A stretch of 8,831 nt of DNA from Microbacteriaceae bacterium. Lineage in GTDB: Bacteria > Actinomycetota > Actinomycetes > Actinomycetales > Microbacteriaceae. How positions within the stretch are numbered: the stretch's first letter is position 1; the number at the start of each line of letters is the position of its first letter. The stretch is from the NCBI GenBank assembly GCA_011620705.1, contig WOYR01000252.1, positions 1 to 8,831 of the forward strand. Reading direction: 5' to 3'. Under the pieces are notes generated by a model that was given only the letters and a program-made list of their open reading frames with translations, ran no database searches and was not told the DNA's origin. Positions 1 through 6,134 of the stretch are shown one piece after another. Made by a program: the position numbers and the translations under genes.

Positions 1-21
1 CGGTCGTTCACCGGCTCCCGC

Positions 22-27
22 TACGAT
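22..27 (+). promoter_or_regulatory. Putative -10 box (TACGAT) for the APC permease, leaderless arrangement
   Basis: TACGAT fits the actinobacterial sigma-A pattern TAnnnT and ends 7 nt before the GTG at 35. A transcript would therefore start at or next to the start codon. No Shine-Dalgarno sequence lies between the box and the GTG, which agrees with leaderless initiation. The expected -35 region falls at the very edge of the window and cannot be judged. Confidence 0.45.
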
Positions 28-34
28 CCGGACC

Positions 35-1261
35 GTGGCCCAGCTGCAACGCCGACTCGGCATCCCATCCGCCACCGCGATCGGGGTGGCGTCGATGCTC
101 GGCGCCGGGATCTTCTTCGTGTGGGCGCCCGCCGCCGCGGATGCCGGAACCGGCATCCTGCTCGCCCTCCCGCTCGCCGCGGTGGTCGCAGCGCTCAACG
201 CGCTGAGCACGACGCGGCTCGCGATGGCTCATCCGGTGTCCGGGGGTGCATACGCCTACGGGCGCGCCGAGTTGGGGCCCGTGCCCGGTTTCATCGCGGG
301 CGTGCTGTTCCTCGTCGGCAAGACGGCATCGGTGGCTGCCATCGCCTCCATCGCCGGTGCGTATCTGTGGCCGGGCTTCGAGAAGCCGGTCGCGGTGGCG
401 GCGGTCGTCGTGCTGGCCACCGTGAACGCGACCGGCATCCGGAGCACGGCGGTGGTGAGCATCGCGATCGCCGCCTCGGTGGTCGCGGTACTGGCGGCGG
501 TGCTGCTCGTCACGGCGGCGCAGGGCGCAGGATCTCCGCCGCGCACGCCGCTGCTGCTCACCGGCGGGCCGTTCGGCGTGCTGCGCGCGGCCGCGCTCAT
601 CTTCTTCACCTTCGCCGGGTATTCGCGGATCGCCACTCTCGGCGAAGAGGTCAAGAACCCCACCCGCACGCTGCCCCGCGCGGTGGTGGTGGCGCTGGCG
701 GTCGTGCTGCTGCTCTCGTCGGCGATCGCGGTCGTGCTGCTGCTGCGCCTCGGCACCGCCGGGCTCGCGGCCAGCGCCTCGCCGCTGGCCGAGGCGGCCG
801 GGCCGGGAACCGTGGTGGTCATCCGGATCACCGCGGCGGTGGCGTGCCTCGGCTCGCTGCTCAGCGTCCTGGCCGGACTCAGCCGCACCTCGCTGGCGAT
901 GGCACGCGACGGCGAACTGCCCGGCGGGCTCGCCCGGATCTCGGAGCGCACGGCGACGCCGCTGCCCGCCGAGATCACGGTCGCGATCGTGGGCGTCGCC
1001 GCCGTGCTGCTGCTCGATCCGGCCAGGCTGGTCGGCGTTTCGGCCTGCGCGGTGCTCGGCTACTACGCGATCGCCCACCTCGCCGCGATGGGTCGTGCTC
1101 GGCATCTCGGGGCGCGGGTGCCGCTTCTCGCCGTTCTCGGCCTGCTCGGCTGCGCCGCCCTCGCCCTGTCGACGCCGTGGCAGGCGATCGTCGCGGTTGC
1201 GCTGCTGGTGCTGCTCGCGCTCGGGGCGCGGGCGCTGGTCCGAAGGGTGCGCCGCGCGTAG
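35..1261 (+). CDS. APC-superfamily amino acid permease-like transporter
   Basis: This is a 408-residue integral membrane protein, probably a cytoplasmic-membrane secondary transporter of the amino acid-polyamine-organocation (APC) superfamily. I count about twelve hydrophobic segments, near residues 13-31, 38-60, 84-112, 118-135, 137-163, 180-199, 214-238, 258-284, 312-328, 331-352, 361-379 and 382-401. Family hallmarks are visible: the unwound TM1 motif SMLGAGIFF (20-28), the PVSGGAYAYG stretch after TM2 (67-76), FFTFAGYSRIATLGEE followed by KNPTRTLPRA in and after TM6 (190-216), and SRTSLAMARDGELP after TM8 (283-296). The short polar ends (408 residues against roughly 450-500 for many relatives) suggest a minimal core. 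The GTG at 35 is chosen because the family N-terminus starts right there and a -10-like box lies 7 nt upstream. The substrate is unknown; an amino acid or amine is the family expectation. It ends 9 nt before the CoA-transferase-like gene, so co-transcription is likely. Confidence 0.85.
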   Translation: MAQLQRRLGIPSATAIGVASMLGAGIFFVWAPAAADAGTGILLALPLAAVVAALNALSTTRLAMAHPVSGGAYAYGRAELGPVPGFIAGVLFLVGKTASVAAIASIAGAYLWPGFEKPVAVAAVVVLATVNATGIRSTAVVSIAIAASVVAVLAAVLLVTAAQGAGSPPRTPLLLTGGPFGVLRAAALIFFTFAGYSRIATLGEEVKNPTRTLPRAVVVALAVVLLLSSAIAVVLLLRLGTAGLAASASPLAEAAGPGTVVVIRITAAVACLGSLLSVLAGLSRTSLAMARDGELPGGLARISERTATPLPAEITVAIVGVAAVLLLDPARLVGVSACAVLGYYAIAHLAAMGRARHLGARVPLLAVLGLLGCAALALSTPWQAIVAVALLVLLALGARALVRRVRRA

Positions 1262-1264
1262 CGT
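1259..1264 (+). promoter_or_regulatory. Possible -10 box (TAGCGT) overlapping the permease stop codon
   Basis: TAGCGT fits TAnnnT and ends 6 nt before the ATG at 1271, the same geometry as the boxes in front of the permease, gnd and mfd. Its first three bases are the TAG stop codon of the permease. No good -35 match is visible 16-18 nt upstream, and there is no strong ribosome binding site for the ATG. A TAG stop followed three bases later by T could be chance, so support is weak. Confidence 0.3.
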
Positions 1265-1270
1265 GAGCGC

Positions 1271-2677
1271 ATGCCCCCCGCCGCCGAATCGCTGCTGCTG
1301 AGCCGGCTCGCGGCCGGGGTCGGAGTCGGGGCGGACGCTGCGGCGGGTGCCGTGAGCTTCACCGGGTCGGGAACGCTCGAATCCTTCTACCCGGTGTCGT
1401 CGCTCGCCTCGGCATCGGTTGCGGTGGCCGGCCTCGCGGCGGCCGAGCTTCGAACCGCTGCCGGTGTCGGTGCCGCTGCCGGCATCGGCGGCTCGGCGGT
1501 CGTCGTGGACCGCGCCCTGTCCGACGCCTGGTTCGGCTCCGCGCTGCGCCCGATCGGCTGGCAGCTGCCATCGGTGTGGGACCCGATCGCCGGTGACTAC
1601 CGGTCGGTCGACGGCTGGATCCGCTTGCACACCAACGCGCCCCACCACCGTTCGGCCGCGCTGCGCGTGCTTGGCGTTCCCGCCGAGAGGGCCGCCGTCG
1701 CCGATGCGGTCGCGAGCTGGGCCGCCGGGGAGCTCGAGTCCGCCGTGGTCGCCGAGGGCGGCTGCGCCGCCGAGCTGCGCACACCGGCGGCGTGGGCTGC
1801 GCATCCGCAGGGTGCCGCCGTCATGGCGGAACCGCTCGTGCACCGCGAGCGCACCGGGGCGCCGGGGGATGCCGCGTCCTCCCGATGGGCGCCCACCGAC
1901 GCCCAGCCGCTCGCCGGGCTCCGGGTGCTCGACCTGACCCGGGTGCTGGCCGGACCGGTGGCGACGCGCCTGCTCGCCGGCCTCGGCGCCCAGGTGCTCC
2001 GCATCGATCCGCCCTCATGGGAGGAGCCGGGCGTCGTGCCCGAGATGACCATCGGCAAGAGGGCTGCCCGGATCGACGCCCACGATCCGGCCGGACTCGA
2101 GCGGCTGCTCGAGCTCCTGGCGGGATCCGATGTGCTGGTCAGCGGGTACCGGGCGGATGCGCTGGAGCGGCTCGGGCTGGGCGATGCGGTGCGCGCAGCG
2201 CTCCGCCCCGGCCTGGTCGACGTGTCGCTCGACGCCTACGGCCACAGCGGGCCGTGGGCGAACCGCCGCGGATTCGACAGCCTGGTGCAGATGTCGAGCG
2301 GCATCGCGTCCGCCGGGCTGGACGCCGGCAGTTCCGAGAAGCCGACCCCGCTTCCGGTGCAGGCGCTGGATCACGCGACCGGCTATCTCGTCGCAGCCGC
2401 TGCTCTCGCCGGCCTGGCAGCACGGCTGCGCGACGGCGTCGGCACGCGCGCGCGGCTGTCGCTGGCGCGCACGGCGGTCGAGCTGGTGAACGCTCGCGCC
2501 CTCGGCGCGCGCCCCGCGCCCCGCGCCCGCCGTCGCGCCGCCTGGCGCAGCACGCCGCTCCCGACCCCGTGGGGCGCGGCCGAACTGCTGCCGCCGCCGC
2601 TCACCGTCGCCGGCCATCCGCTCGCCTGGGCGCTCCCGCCCCGCCCTCTCGGCTCCGACGACCCGCTGTGGCGATAG
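1271..2677 (+). CDS. Family III (CaiB/BaiF) CoA-transferase-like protein with unusual domain order
   Basis: This 468-residue protein belongs to the family III CoA-transferases, which move CoA between carboxylic acids through an aspartyl-CoA thioester intermediate. The recognisable core lies in the C-terminal half. The opening motif LAGLRVLDLTRVLAGP spans 214-229, followed by the LLAGLGAQVLRIDPP strand-helix-strand (234-248) and GSDVLVSGYRADALERLGLG (285-304). NRRGFDSLVQMSSGIA (331-346) leads to ALDHATGY (365-372), where Asp367 aligns with the nucleophile Asp169 of formyl-CoA transferase. The first 210 residues instead resemble what normally follows the nucleophile: an Ala-rich helix (45-61), then a YRSVDGWIRLHTN segment (110-122) and a helical end near AAHPQGAAV (176-184). 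The start at 1271 has no clear Shine-Dalgarno sequence. It follows the permease by 9 nt, and an operon is likely. The acid substrate is not predictable; a non-transferase role is possible. Confidence 0.75.
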   Translation: MPPAAESLLLSRLAAGVGVGADAAAGAVSFTGSGTLESFYPVSSLASASVAVAGLAAAELRTAAGVGAAAGIGGSAVVVDRALSDAWFGSALRPIGWQLPSVWDPIAGDYRSVDGWIRLHTNAPHHRSAALRVLGVPAERAAVADAVASWAAGELESAVVAEGGCAAELRTPAAWAAHPQGAAVMAEPLVHRERTGAPGDAASSRWAPTDAQPLAGLRVLDLTRVLAGPVATRLLAGLGAQVLRIDPPSWEEPGVVPEMTIGKRAARIDAHDPAGLERLLELLAGSDVLVSGYRADALERLGLGDAVRAALRPGLVDVSLDAYGHSGPWANRRGFDSLVQMSSGIASAGLDAGSSEKPTPLPVQALDHATGYLVAAAALAGLAARLRDGVGTRARLSLARTAVELVNARALGARPAPRARRRAAWRSTPLPTPWGAAELLPPPLTVAGHPLAWALPPRPLGSDDPLWR

Positions 2678-2743
2678 CCTGCGAATCGCTCAAGTCTGCG
2701 GGCGGAGCGACCGGGAGAGACGGGCTGCCTCGGCGGAGGATGA
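2678..2743. terminator. Convergent intergenic spacer with weak hairpins, possible bidirectional terminator
   Basis: This 66-nt gap lies between the stop of the CoA-transferase gene and the stop of gnd, which converge. It holds a 6-bp inverted repeat, TCGCTC (2686-2691) with GAGCGA (2705-2710) around a 13-nt loop, and a 4-bp hairpin, CCTC (2728-2731) with GAGG (2736-2739). Neither is followed by a T-run on either strand, so a classical intrinsic terminator is not supported. Termination here is expected from the convergent layout but is only weakly shown by sequence. Confidence 0.25.
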
Positions 2744-4225
2744 CTAGTGCGAACTCGGTTCCGTCTCGATCTCGCTCCGGTCGCCGCTCCACAGCGTGTG
2801 GAAGATGCCGTCCTTGTCGACACGCCGGTAGGTGTGGGCGCCGAAGAAGTCGCGCTGCCCCTGGATGAGCGCTGCGGGCAGGCGCTCGGCCCGCAGTCCG
2901 TCGTAGTAGGCGAGCGAGGAGGAGAACGCCGGCGATGGCACGCCGGAGTGGGCGGCCGTCGAGACGATCCGGCGCCATGAGCCCTGCGCCCGGTCGAGCG
3001 CTTCGACGAAGTAGGGCGCGGTCAAGAGCGCGACCAGGCCGCTGTCGCTCGCGTACGCCTCGGTGATCCGGTTGAGGAACTGCGCGCGGATGATGCAGCC
3101 GCCGCGCCAGATCTTGGCGATGTCGCCCTTCTTGATGTCCCAGCCGTACTGCGCGGCGCCGGCGGCGATCTCGTCGAAGCCCTGCGAGTAGGCGACGATC
3201 TTCGAGGCGAAGAGAGCGAGGCGGACGTCCTCGATGAAGACATCCGTGTCCTCGATCGTCCAGGTGTCGATCGGTCCGGGCAGCACCGCCGCGGCCTTGC
3301 GCTGCTCGGGCTTCGACGACAGGCTGCGCGCGAACACGGCCTCGGCGATCCCCGAGACCGGCACGCCGAGGTCGAGGGCGGTCTGCACCGTCCACGCGCC
3401 GGTGCCCTTCGCGCCGGCCTGGTCGAGGATGAGGTCGACGAGCGGCTTGCCGCTCGCCGCATCCACCTGCTTCAGCACTTCTGCGGTGATCTCGATCAAG
3501 TAGCTCTCCAGCTCGCCCTTATTCCACTGGGCGAAGACATCCGAGATCTCGGCGGGGCTGAGCCCTGTGCCGTGGCGGATGAGGTCGTAGGCCTCCGCGA
3601 TCAGCTGCATGTCGGCGTATTCGATGCCGTTGTGCACCATCTTCACGAAGTGGCCCGCGCCGTCGGTGCCGACGTGGGTGACGCAGGGCTCGCCCTCGGC
3701 GACCGCGGCGATCGACTTCAGGATCGGGCCGATGGTCGTCCACGCCTGCGCCGATCCGCCTGGCATGATCGACGGTCCGTTGAGCGCGCCCTCCTCCCCG
3801 CCCGAGATGCCGGCGCCGACGAAGTCGATCCCGGTCTCGCGCACCGCCTTCTCGCGGCGGATGGTGTCGGTGAAGAGAGAGTTGCCGCCGTCGATGATGA
3901 TGTCGCCGGGCTCGAACACCTTCACGAGCTCGTCGATCACGGCATCGGTCGCCTTGCCGGCCTGCACCATGATCAGCGCGGTGCGGGGCTTCGAGATGGA
4001 TGCCGCGAACGAGGCGTAGTCGGCGCTGGGAACGAAGCCGGCCTCCGGGTGCTCATCCATGAGCGCCTGCGTCTTGTCGTAGTGCCGGTTGAAGATCGCC
4101 ACCGTGTTGCCCTTGCGGCTGGCGAGGTTGCGCGCCAGGTTGGCGCCCATCACCGCCAGTCCGACGACGCCGATGTTCGCAGAAGCGGAGCGGGAGGTGG
4201 ACGCTTTTTCGTCGTGGGACGCCAT
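2744..4225 (-). CDS. gnd: 6-phosphogluconate dehydrogenase, decarboxylating, NADP-dependent
   Basis: This cytoplasmic enzyme oxidatively decarboxylates 6-phosphogluconate to ribulose 5-phosphate and makes NADPH in the oxidative pentose phosphate pathway. At 493 residues it has the usual length of the long dimeric class, plus about 14 extra residues before the first strand. Visible elements are the dinucleotide-binding turn VVGLAVMGANL (20-30), FNRHYDKT (45-52) whose Asn-Arg pair is typical of NADP preference, IIIDGGNS (109-116), the SGGEEGALNGPSIMPGG substrate loop (141-157), and HFVKMVHNGIEY (192-203) with catalytic Lys195 and Glu202. The 6PGDH signature region around YGWDIKKGDIAKIWRGGCIIR lies at 360-380 (cited in two parts: YGWDIKKGD and IAKIWRGGCIIR). 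The C-terminal tail runs through GIFHTLWSGDRSE (473-485), which completes the partner's active site in known structures. All key residues are present. The ATG at 4225 is preceded by TAGCCT 6 nt upstream, suggesting leaderless initiation. It is transcribed divergently from the hydroxyacid dehydrogenase. Confidence 0.97.
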   Translation of the reverse strand: MASHDEKASTSRSASANIGVVGLAVMGANLARNLASRKGNTVAIFNRHYDKTQALMDEHPEAGFVPSADYASFAASISKPRTALIMVQAGKATDAVIDELVKVFEPGDIIIDGGNSLFTDTIRREKAVRETGIDFVGAGISGGEEGALNGPSIMPGGSAQAWTTIGPILKSIAAVAEGEPCVTHVGTDGAGHFVKMVHNGIEYADMQLIAEAYDLIRHGTGLSPAEISDVFAQWNKGELESYLIEITAEVLKQVDAASGKPLVDLILDQAGAKGTGAWTVQTALDLGVPVSGIAEAVFARSLSSKPEQRKAAAVLPGPIDTWTIEDTDVFIEDVRLALFASKIVAYSQGFDEIAAGAAQYGWDIKKGDIAKIWRGGCIIRAQFLNRITEAYASDSGLVALLTAPYFVEALDRAQGSWRRIVSTAAHSGVPSPAFSSSLAYYDGLRAERLPAALIQGQRDFFGAHTYRRVDKDGIFHTLWSGDRSEIETEPSSH

Positions 4226-4231
4226 GGCTCC

Positions 4232-4237
4232 AGGCTA
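4232..4237 (-). promoter_or_regulatory. Putative gnd -10 box (TAGCCT on the minus strand), leaderless arrangement
   Basis: Read on the minus strand, TAGCCT fits TAnnnT and is separated from the gnd ATG by 6 nt (GGAGCC). The GGAG there is too close to the ATG (2 nt) to be a good Shine-Dalgarno, so leaderless initiation is the better reading. No strong -35 match is seen 16-18 nt further upstream. The box shares its last bases with a possible -10 of the opposite gene. Confidence 0.45.
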
Positions 4238-4241
4238 CCGT
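4236..4241 (+). promoter_or_regulatory. Possible -10 box (TACCGT) for the hydroxyacid dehydrogenase
   Basis: TACCGT fits TAnnnT and would place a transcription start near 4248, giving a leader of about 25 nt that includes the GGAGGG ribosome binding site. It overlaps the gnd -10 box by two base pairs. The match is to a degenerate pattern only, and no convincing -35 is visible, so this is tentative. Confidence 0.3.
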
Positions 4242-4260
4242 TGGCTCGACGCTGCAGAAC

Positions 4261-4266
4261 GGAGGG
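4261..4266 (+). promoter_or_regulatory. Strong Shine-Dalgarno (GGAGGG) for the hydroxyacid dehydrogenase
   Basis: GGAGGG lies 6 nt before the ATG at 4273 and is the clearest ribosome binding site in the window. It fixes the start of this gene and contrasts with the neighbouring genes, which lack such sites. Confidence 0.8.
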
Positions 4267-4272
4267 ACCACC

Positions 4273-5310
4273 ATGCCCGACCGACTCCGCGTGGTGATCG
4301 CCACCGCGCAGACGACAGAGAACATCGAGTTGCTGCGCATGCGAGAGCCCCGGCTCGACGTGGTCTTCGAACCGGAGTTGCTGGGTCCTCCCTCGGAGAA
4401 CTGGATGGTGCGCCATGAGCGCACCCCCGAGCAGCAGCGGCGGTTCGACGAGTTGCTGGACTCCGCCGATGCGCTGTTCGGGGTACCGGACCAGTCGAGC
4501 AAGGCTCTCGCGCGCGTGGTGGCCGCGAACCCCGGCCTGCGCTGGGTGCACACCATCCCGGCGGGCGGCGGGCAGCAGGTGAAGGCCGCCGGGCTCGACC
4601 CTGATGCGCTGGCCCGCATCGTCTTCACCACCTCGGCGGGGGTGCACGCCGAGCCGCTCGCCGAGTTCGCGGTGTTCGGCGTGCTCGCAGGGGCGAAGCT
4701 CCTGCCGCAGCTGCGGGCGGCGCAGATCCGGCATGAGTGGATGCCGCGGGTGGCGATGGGGCTGGCCCCCGACATGACGGTCGCGGTGGTCGGGCTCGGA
4801 GCGATCGGGCGGCTCACGGCATCCAAGCTGGCCGGGCTCGGCTACCGCGTCGTCGGCGTCCACCGGCGCAAGGTCCAAGCGGAGGGCGTCGCCCAGATCT
4901 ACCCGGTCGAGAAGCTCGCCGAGGTCGCGGCGACCGCGGATGCGATCGTGCTGGCCCTTCCGGCCACGGCGCAGACCGAGCGGATGCTCAGCCGCGAGGT
5001 GCTCGCCGCGATCAAGCCGGGCGCTTCCGTCGTGAACGTGGGGCGGGGGAGCACGGTCGACGAACCAGCGCTCGCCGAGGCGCTGGCGGAAGGCCGCGTC
5101 GGCTTCGCCGCCCTCGACGTGACGGCGGTCGAGCCGCTGCCCGCGGACAGCCCGCTCTGGGATCTGCCGAATGCGCTGATCAGCCCGCACACCGCGGCGA
5201 TCAGCCCGCACGAGTCGCGGTTGATCGTCGAGCTGTTCGCGGCGAACGCGAGCGCGTTCCTCGACGGGCTCCCGCTGAAGAACGTGGTGAACACCGTGGA
5301 GTTCTACTGA
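4273..5310 (+). CDS. D-2-hydroxyacid dehydrogenase (probably NADP-preferring)
   Basis: This 345-residue cytoplasmic oxidoreductase belongs to the D-isomer specific 2-hydroxyacid dehydrogenases, which interconvert 2-oxoacids and D-2-hydroxyacids. Relatives include glyoxylate/hydroxypyruvate reductases. The N-terminal and far C-terminal parts form the catalytic domain. The nucleotide-binding domain starts around residue 120, has the Rossmann turn VVGLGAIGR at 172-180, and ends near residue 305. The catalytic triad is present: Arg258 in NVGRGS, Glu287 in AVEPLP and His306 in SPHTAA. At the end of the second strand the sequence is VHRRK (196-200), with basic residues where NAD-specific members usually carry Asp, so NADP(H) use is inferred. 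The exact substrate cannot be assigned. The ATG at 4273 is supported by GGAGGG 6 nt upstream. It is divergent from gnd with 47 nt between start codons. The rplY promoter begins directly after its stop. Confidence 0.88.
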   Translation: MPDRLRVVIATAQTTENIELLRMREPRLDVVFEPELLGPPSENWMVRHERTPEQQRRFDELLDSADALFGVPDQSSKALARVVAANPGLRWVHTIPAGGGQQVKAAGLDPDALARIVFTTSAGVHAEPLAEFAVFGVLAGAKLLPQLRAAQIRHEWMPRVAMGLAPDMTVAVVGLGAIGRLTASKLAGLGYRVVGVHRRKVQAEGVAQIYPVEKLAEVAATADAIVLALPATAQTERMLSREVLAAIKPGASVVNVGRGSTVDEPALAEALAEGRVGFAALDVTAVEPLPADSPLWDLPNALISPHTAAISPHESRLIVELFAANASAFLDGLPLKNVVNTVEFY

Positions 5311-5312
5311 GC

Positions 5313-5318
5313 TAGACT
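5313..5318 (+). promoter_or_regulatory. Putative rplY -10 box (TAGACT)
   Basis: TAGACT begins 2 nt after the dehydrogenase stop codon and is identical to the box in front of mfd. TGAACA at 5288-5293 (4 of 6 matches to TTGACA) is a possible -35 at a rather long 19-nt spacing. A start near 5325 would leave a leader of about 140 nt before rplY. Transcription may also read in from the dehydrogenase, since no terminator is visible. Confidence 0.5.
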
Positions 5319-5463
5319 CGACCCGAACTTCGGCGAGGGAAGCTGCGCCAGCGGCATCCGTGATCGACGCGGTGAACGGCTCCTCGGTCTGATGTGCTCG
5401 AGTCGTTTGGCGTTCGATGGGTTGTTCCACCCGGCCGGCACTCCAGACGAAAGAAGAACCACC
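5319..5463 (+). promoter_or_regulatory. Long untranslated leader of rplY with small hairpins and ribosome binding site
   Basis: The segment between the TAGACT box and the rplY ATG carries no convincing gene. It contains several small inverted repeats: CCGA/TCGG (5323-5333, 3-nt loop), a GCTG-CGC-CAGC hairpin near 5342-5352, and TGGGT/ACCCG (5418-5433, 6-nt loop). The ribosome binding site is AAAGAAG at 5450-5456, 7 nt before the ATG. Leaders of this length on ribosomal protein genes sometimes carry autoregulatory structure, but I do not recognise a described element and the hairpins are short enough to be chance. Confidence 0.35.
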
Positions 5464-6123
5464 ATGGCTGACGACAACAAGCTGGTCGCGGAACCCCGCA
5501 CCTCCTTCGGCAAGGGCGCGGCCCGTAAGATCCGCGCAGCCGGCAAGATCCCCGCGGTCATCTACGGCCACGGCACCGACCCGCAGCATGTGACCCTGCC
5601 CGGCCACGAGGTCGGGCTCATCCTGCGCAAGGCGAACCAGGTGCTCGACCTCGACATCTCCGGCACGAGCCAGCTCGCGCTGGTGAAGGACGTGCAGAAG
5701 GACCCGGTGCGCCAGATCATCGAGCACCTCGACCTGATCGTGGTCCGCAAGGGCGAGAAGGTCACCATCGACGTTCCGGTGCATGTCGAAGGCGAGGCCG
5801 TCGCCGGTTCGACGGCGGCGCTGGACGCGAACACGATCTCGCTCGAAGCGGAGGCCACCAGCATCCCGGAGCGGATCGTCGTCGATATCGAGGGCCTCGA
5901 GGCTGGCAGCCAGATCCTCGCGAAGGACCTGAAGCTTCCTGCGGGCACGTCGCTGATCAGCGATCCAGAGACCCTCGTCATCAACGTGACCGCCGAGACC
6001 GAGCAGGATCTGGGCGAGACGGAGTCCGCAGAGTCGGGCGCCGCCGAGGGTGCTGCCACCGGCGAAGGCGCCGAGGGTTCCGCGGGCGCCGGCGCCGAGG
6101 CGCCGACCGAGGCGGCGGAGTAG
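5464..6123 (+). CDS. rplY: 50S ribosomal protein L25/TL5/Ctc (general stress protein Ctc family)
   Basis: This 219-residue two-domain L25 binds 5S rRNA in the central protuberance of the large subunit; in Bacillus the homologue Ctc is stress-induced. The N-terminal L25 domain spans about residues 5-92, with the family opening KLVAEPRTSFGKGAARKIR (6-24), GKIPAVIYG (27-35) and DPVRQIIEHLDL (80-91). The TL5-type beta domain follows at about 98-178, with VTIDVPVHVEG (100-110) and ILAKDLKLPAG (151-161). A tail of about 40 residues (179-219) is low-complexity and rich in Glu, Ala and Gly, hence acidic. An in-frame ATG at 5392 would add 24 residues unlike the family, so the ATG at 5464 is chosen, backed by AAAGAAG 7 nt upstream. 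pth follows after 11 nt, so the two form an operon. Confidence 0.95.
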   Translation: MADDNKLVAEPRTSFGKGAARKIRAAGKIPAVIYGHGTDPQHVTLPGHEVGLILRKANQVLDLDISGTSQLALVKDVQKDPVRQIIEHLDLIVVRKGEKVTIDVPVHVEGEAVAGSTAALDANTISLEAEATSIPERIVVDIEGLEAGSQILAKDLKLPAGTSLISDPETLVINVTAETEQDLGETESAESGAAEGAATGEGAEGSAGAGAEAPTEAAE

Positions 6124-6134
6124 CCCAGCTCCTC

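Noticed and set aside
8..1843. A long open frame of about 611 codons on the minus strand opposite the permease and the start of the CoA-transferase.
   Set aside because: The translation is dominated by Arg, Gly, His, Asp and Gln with no recognisable domain, which is the usual antisense shadow of a GC-rich gene. The plus-strand permease is clearly real.
2686..2710. The 6-bp inverted repeat as a strong rho-independent terminator.
   Set aside because: The loop is 13 nt, the stem is short and no T-run follows on either strand, so it is kept only as a weak candidate.
1792..2868. A plus-strand frame of about 358 codons shifted relative to the CoA-transferase and running into the 3' end of gnd.
   Set aside because: It is Arg/Ala/Gly-rich without any domain, and it overlaps the frame carrying clear CoA-transferase motifs.
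5392..5463. An upstream in-frame ATG that would lengthen L25 by 24 residues.
   Set aside because: The added residues do not resemble the L25 family N-terminus, while the ATG at 5464 gives the canonical opening and has AAAGAAG 7 nt upstream.
4150..5784. A minus-strand open frame of about 544 codons covering the dehydrogenase, the intergenic region and part of rplY.
   Set aside because: It is antisense to two well-supported genes and also covers the start of gnd in another frame. Composition is shadow-like.
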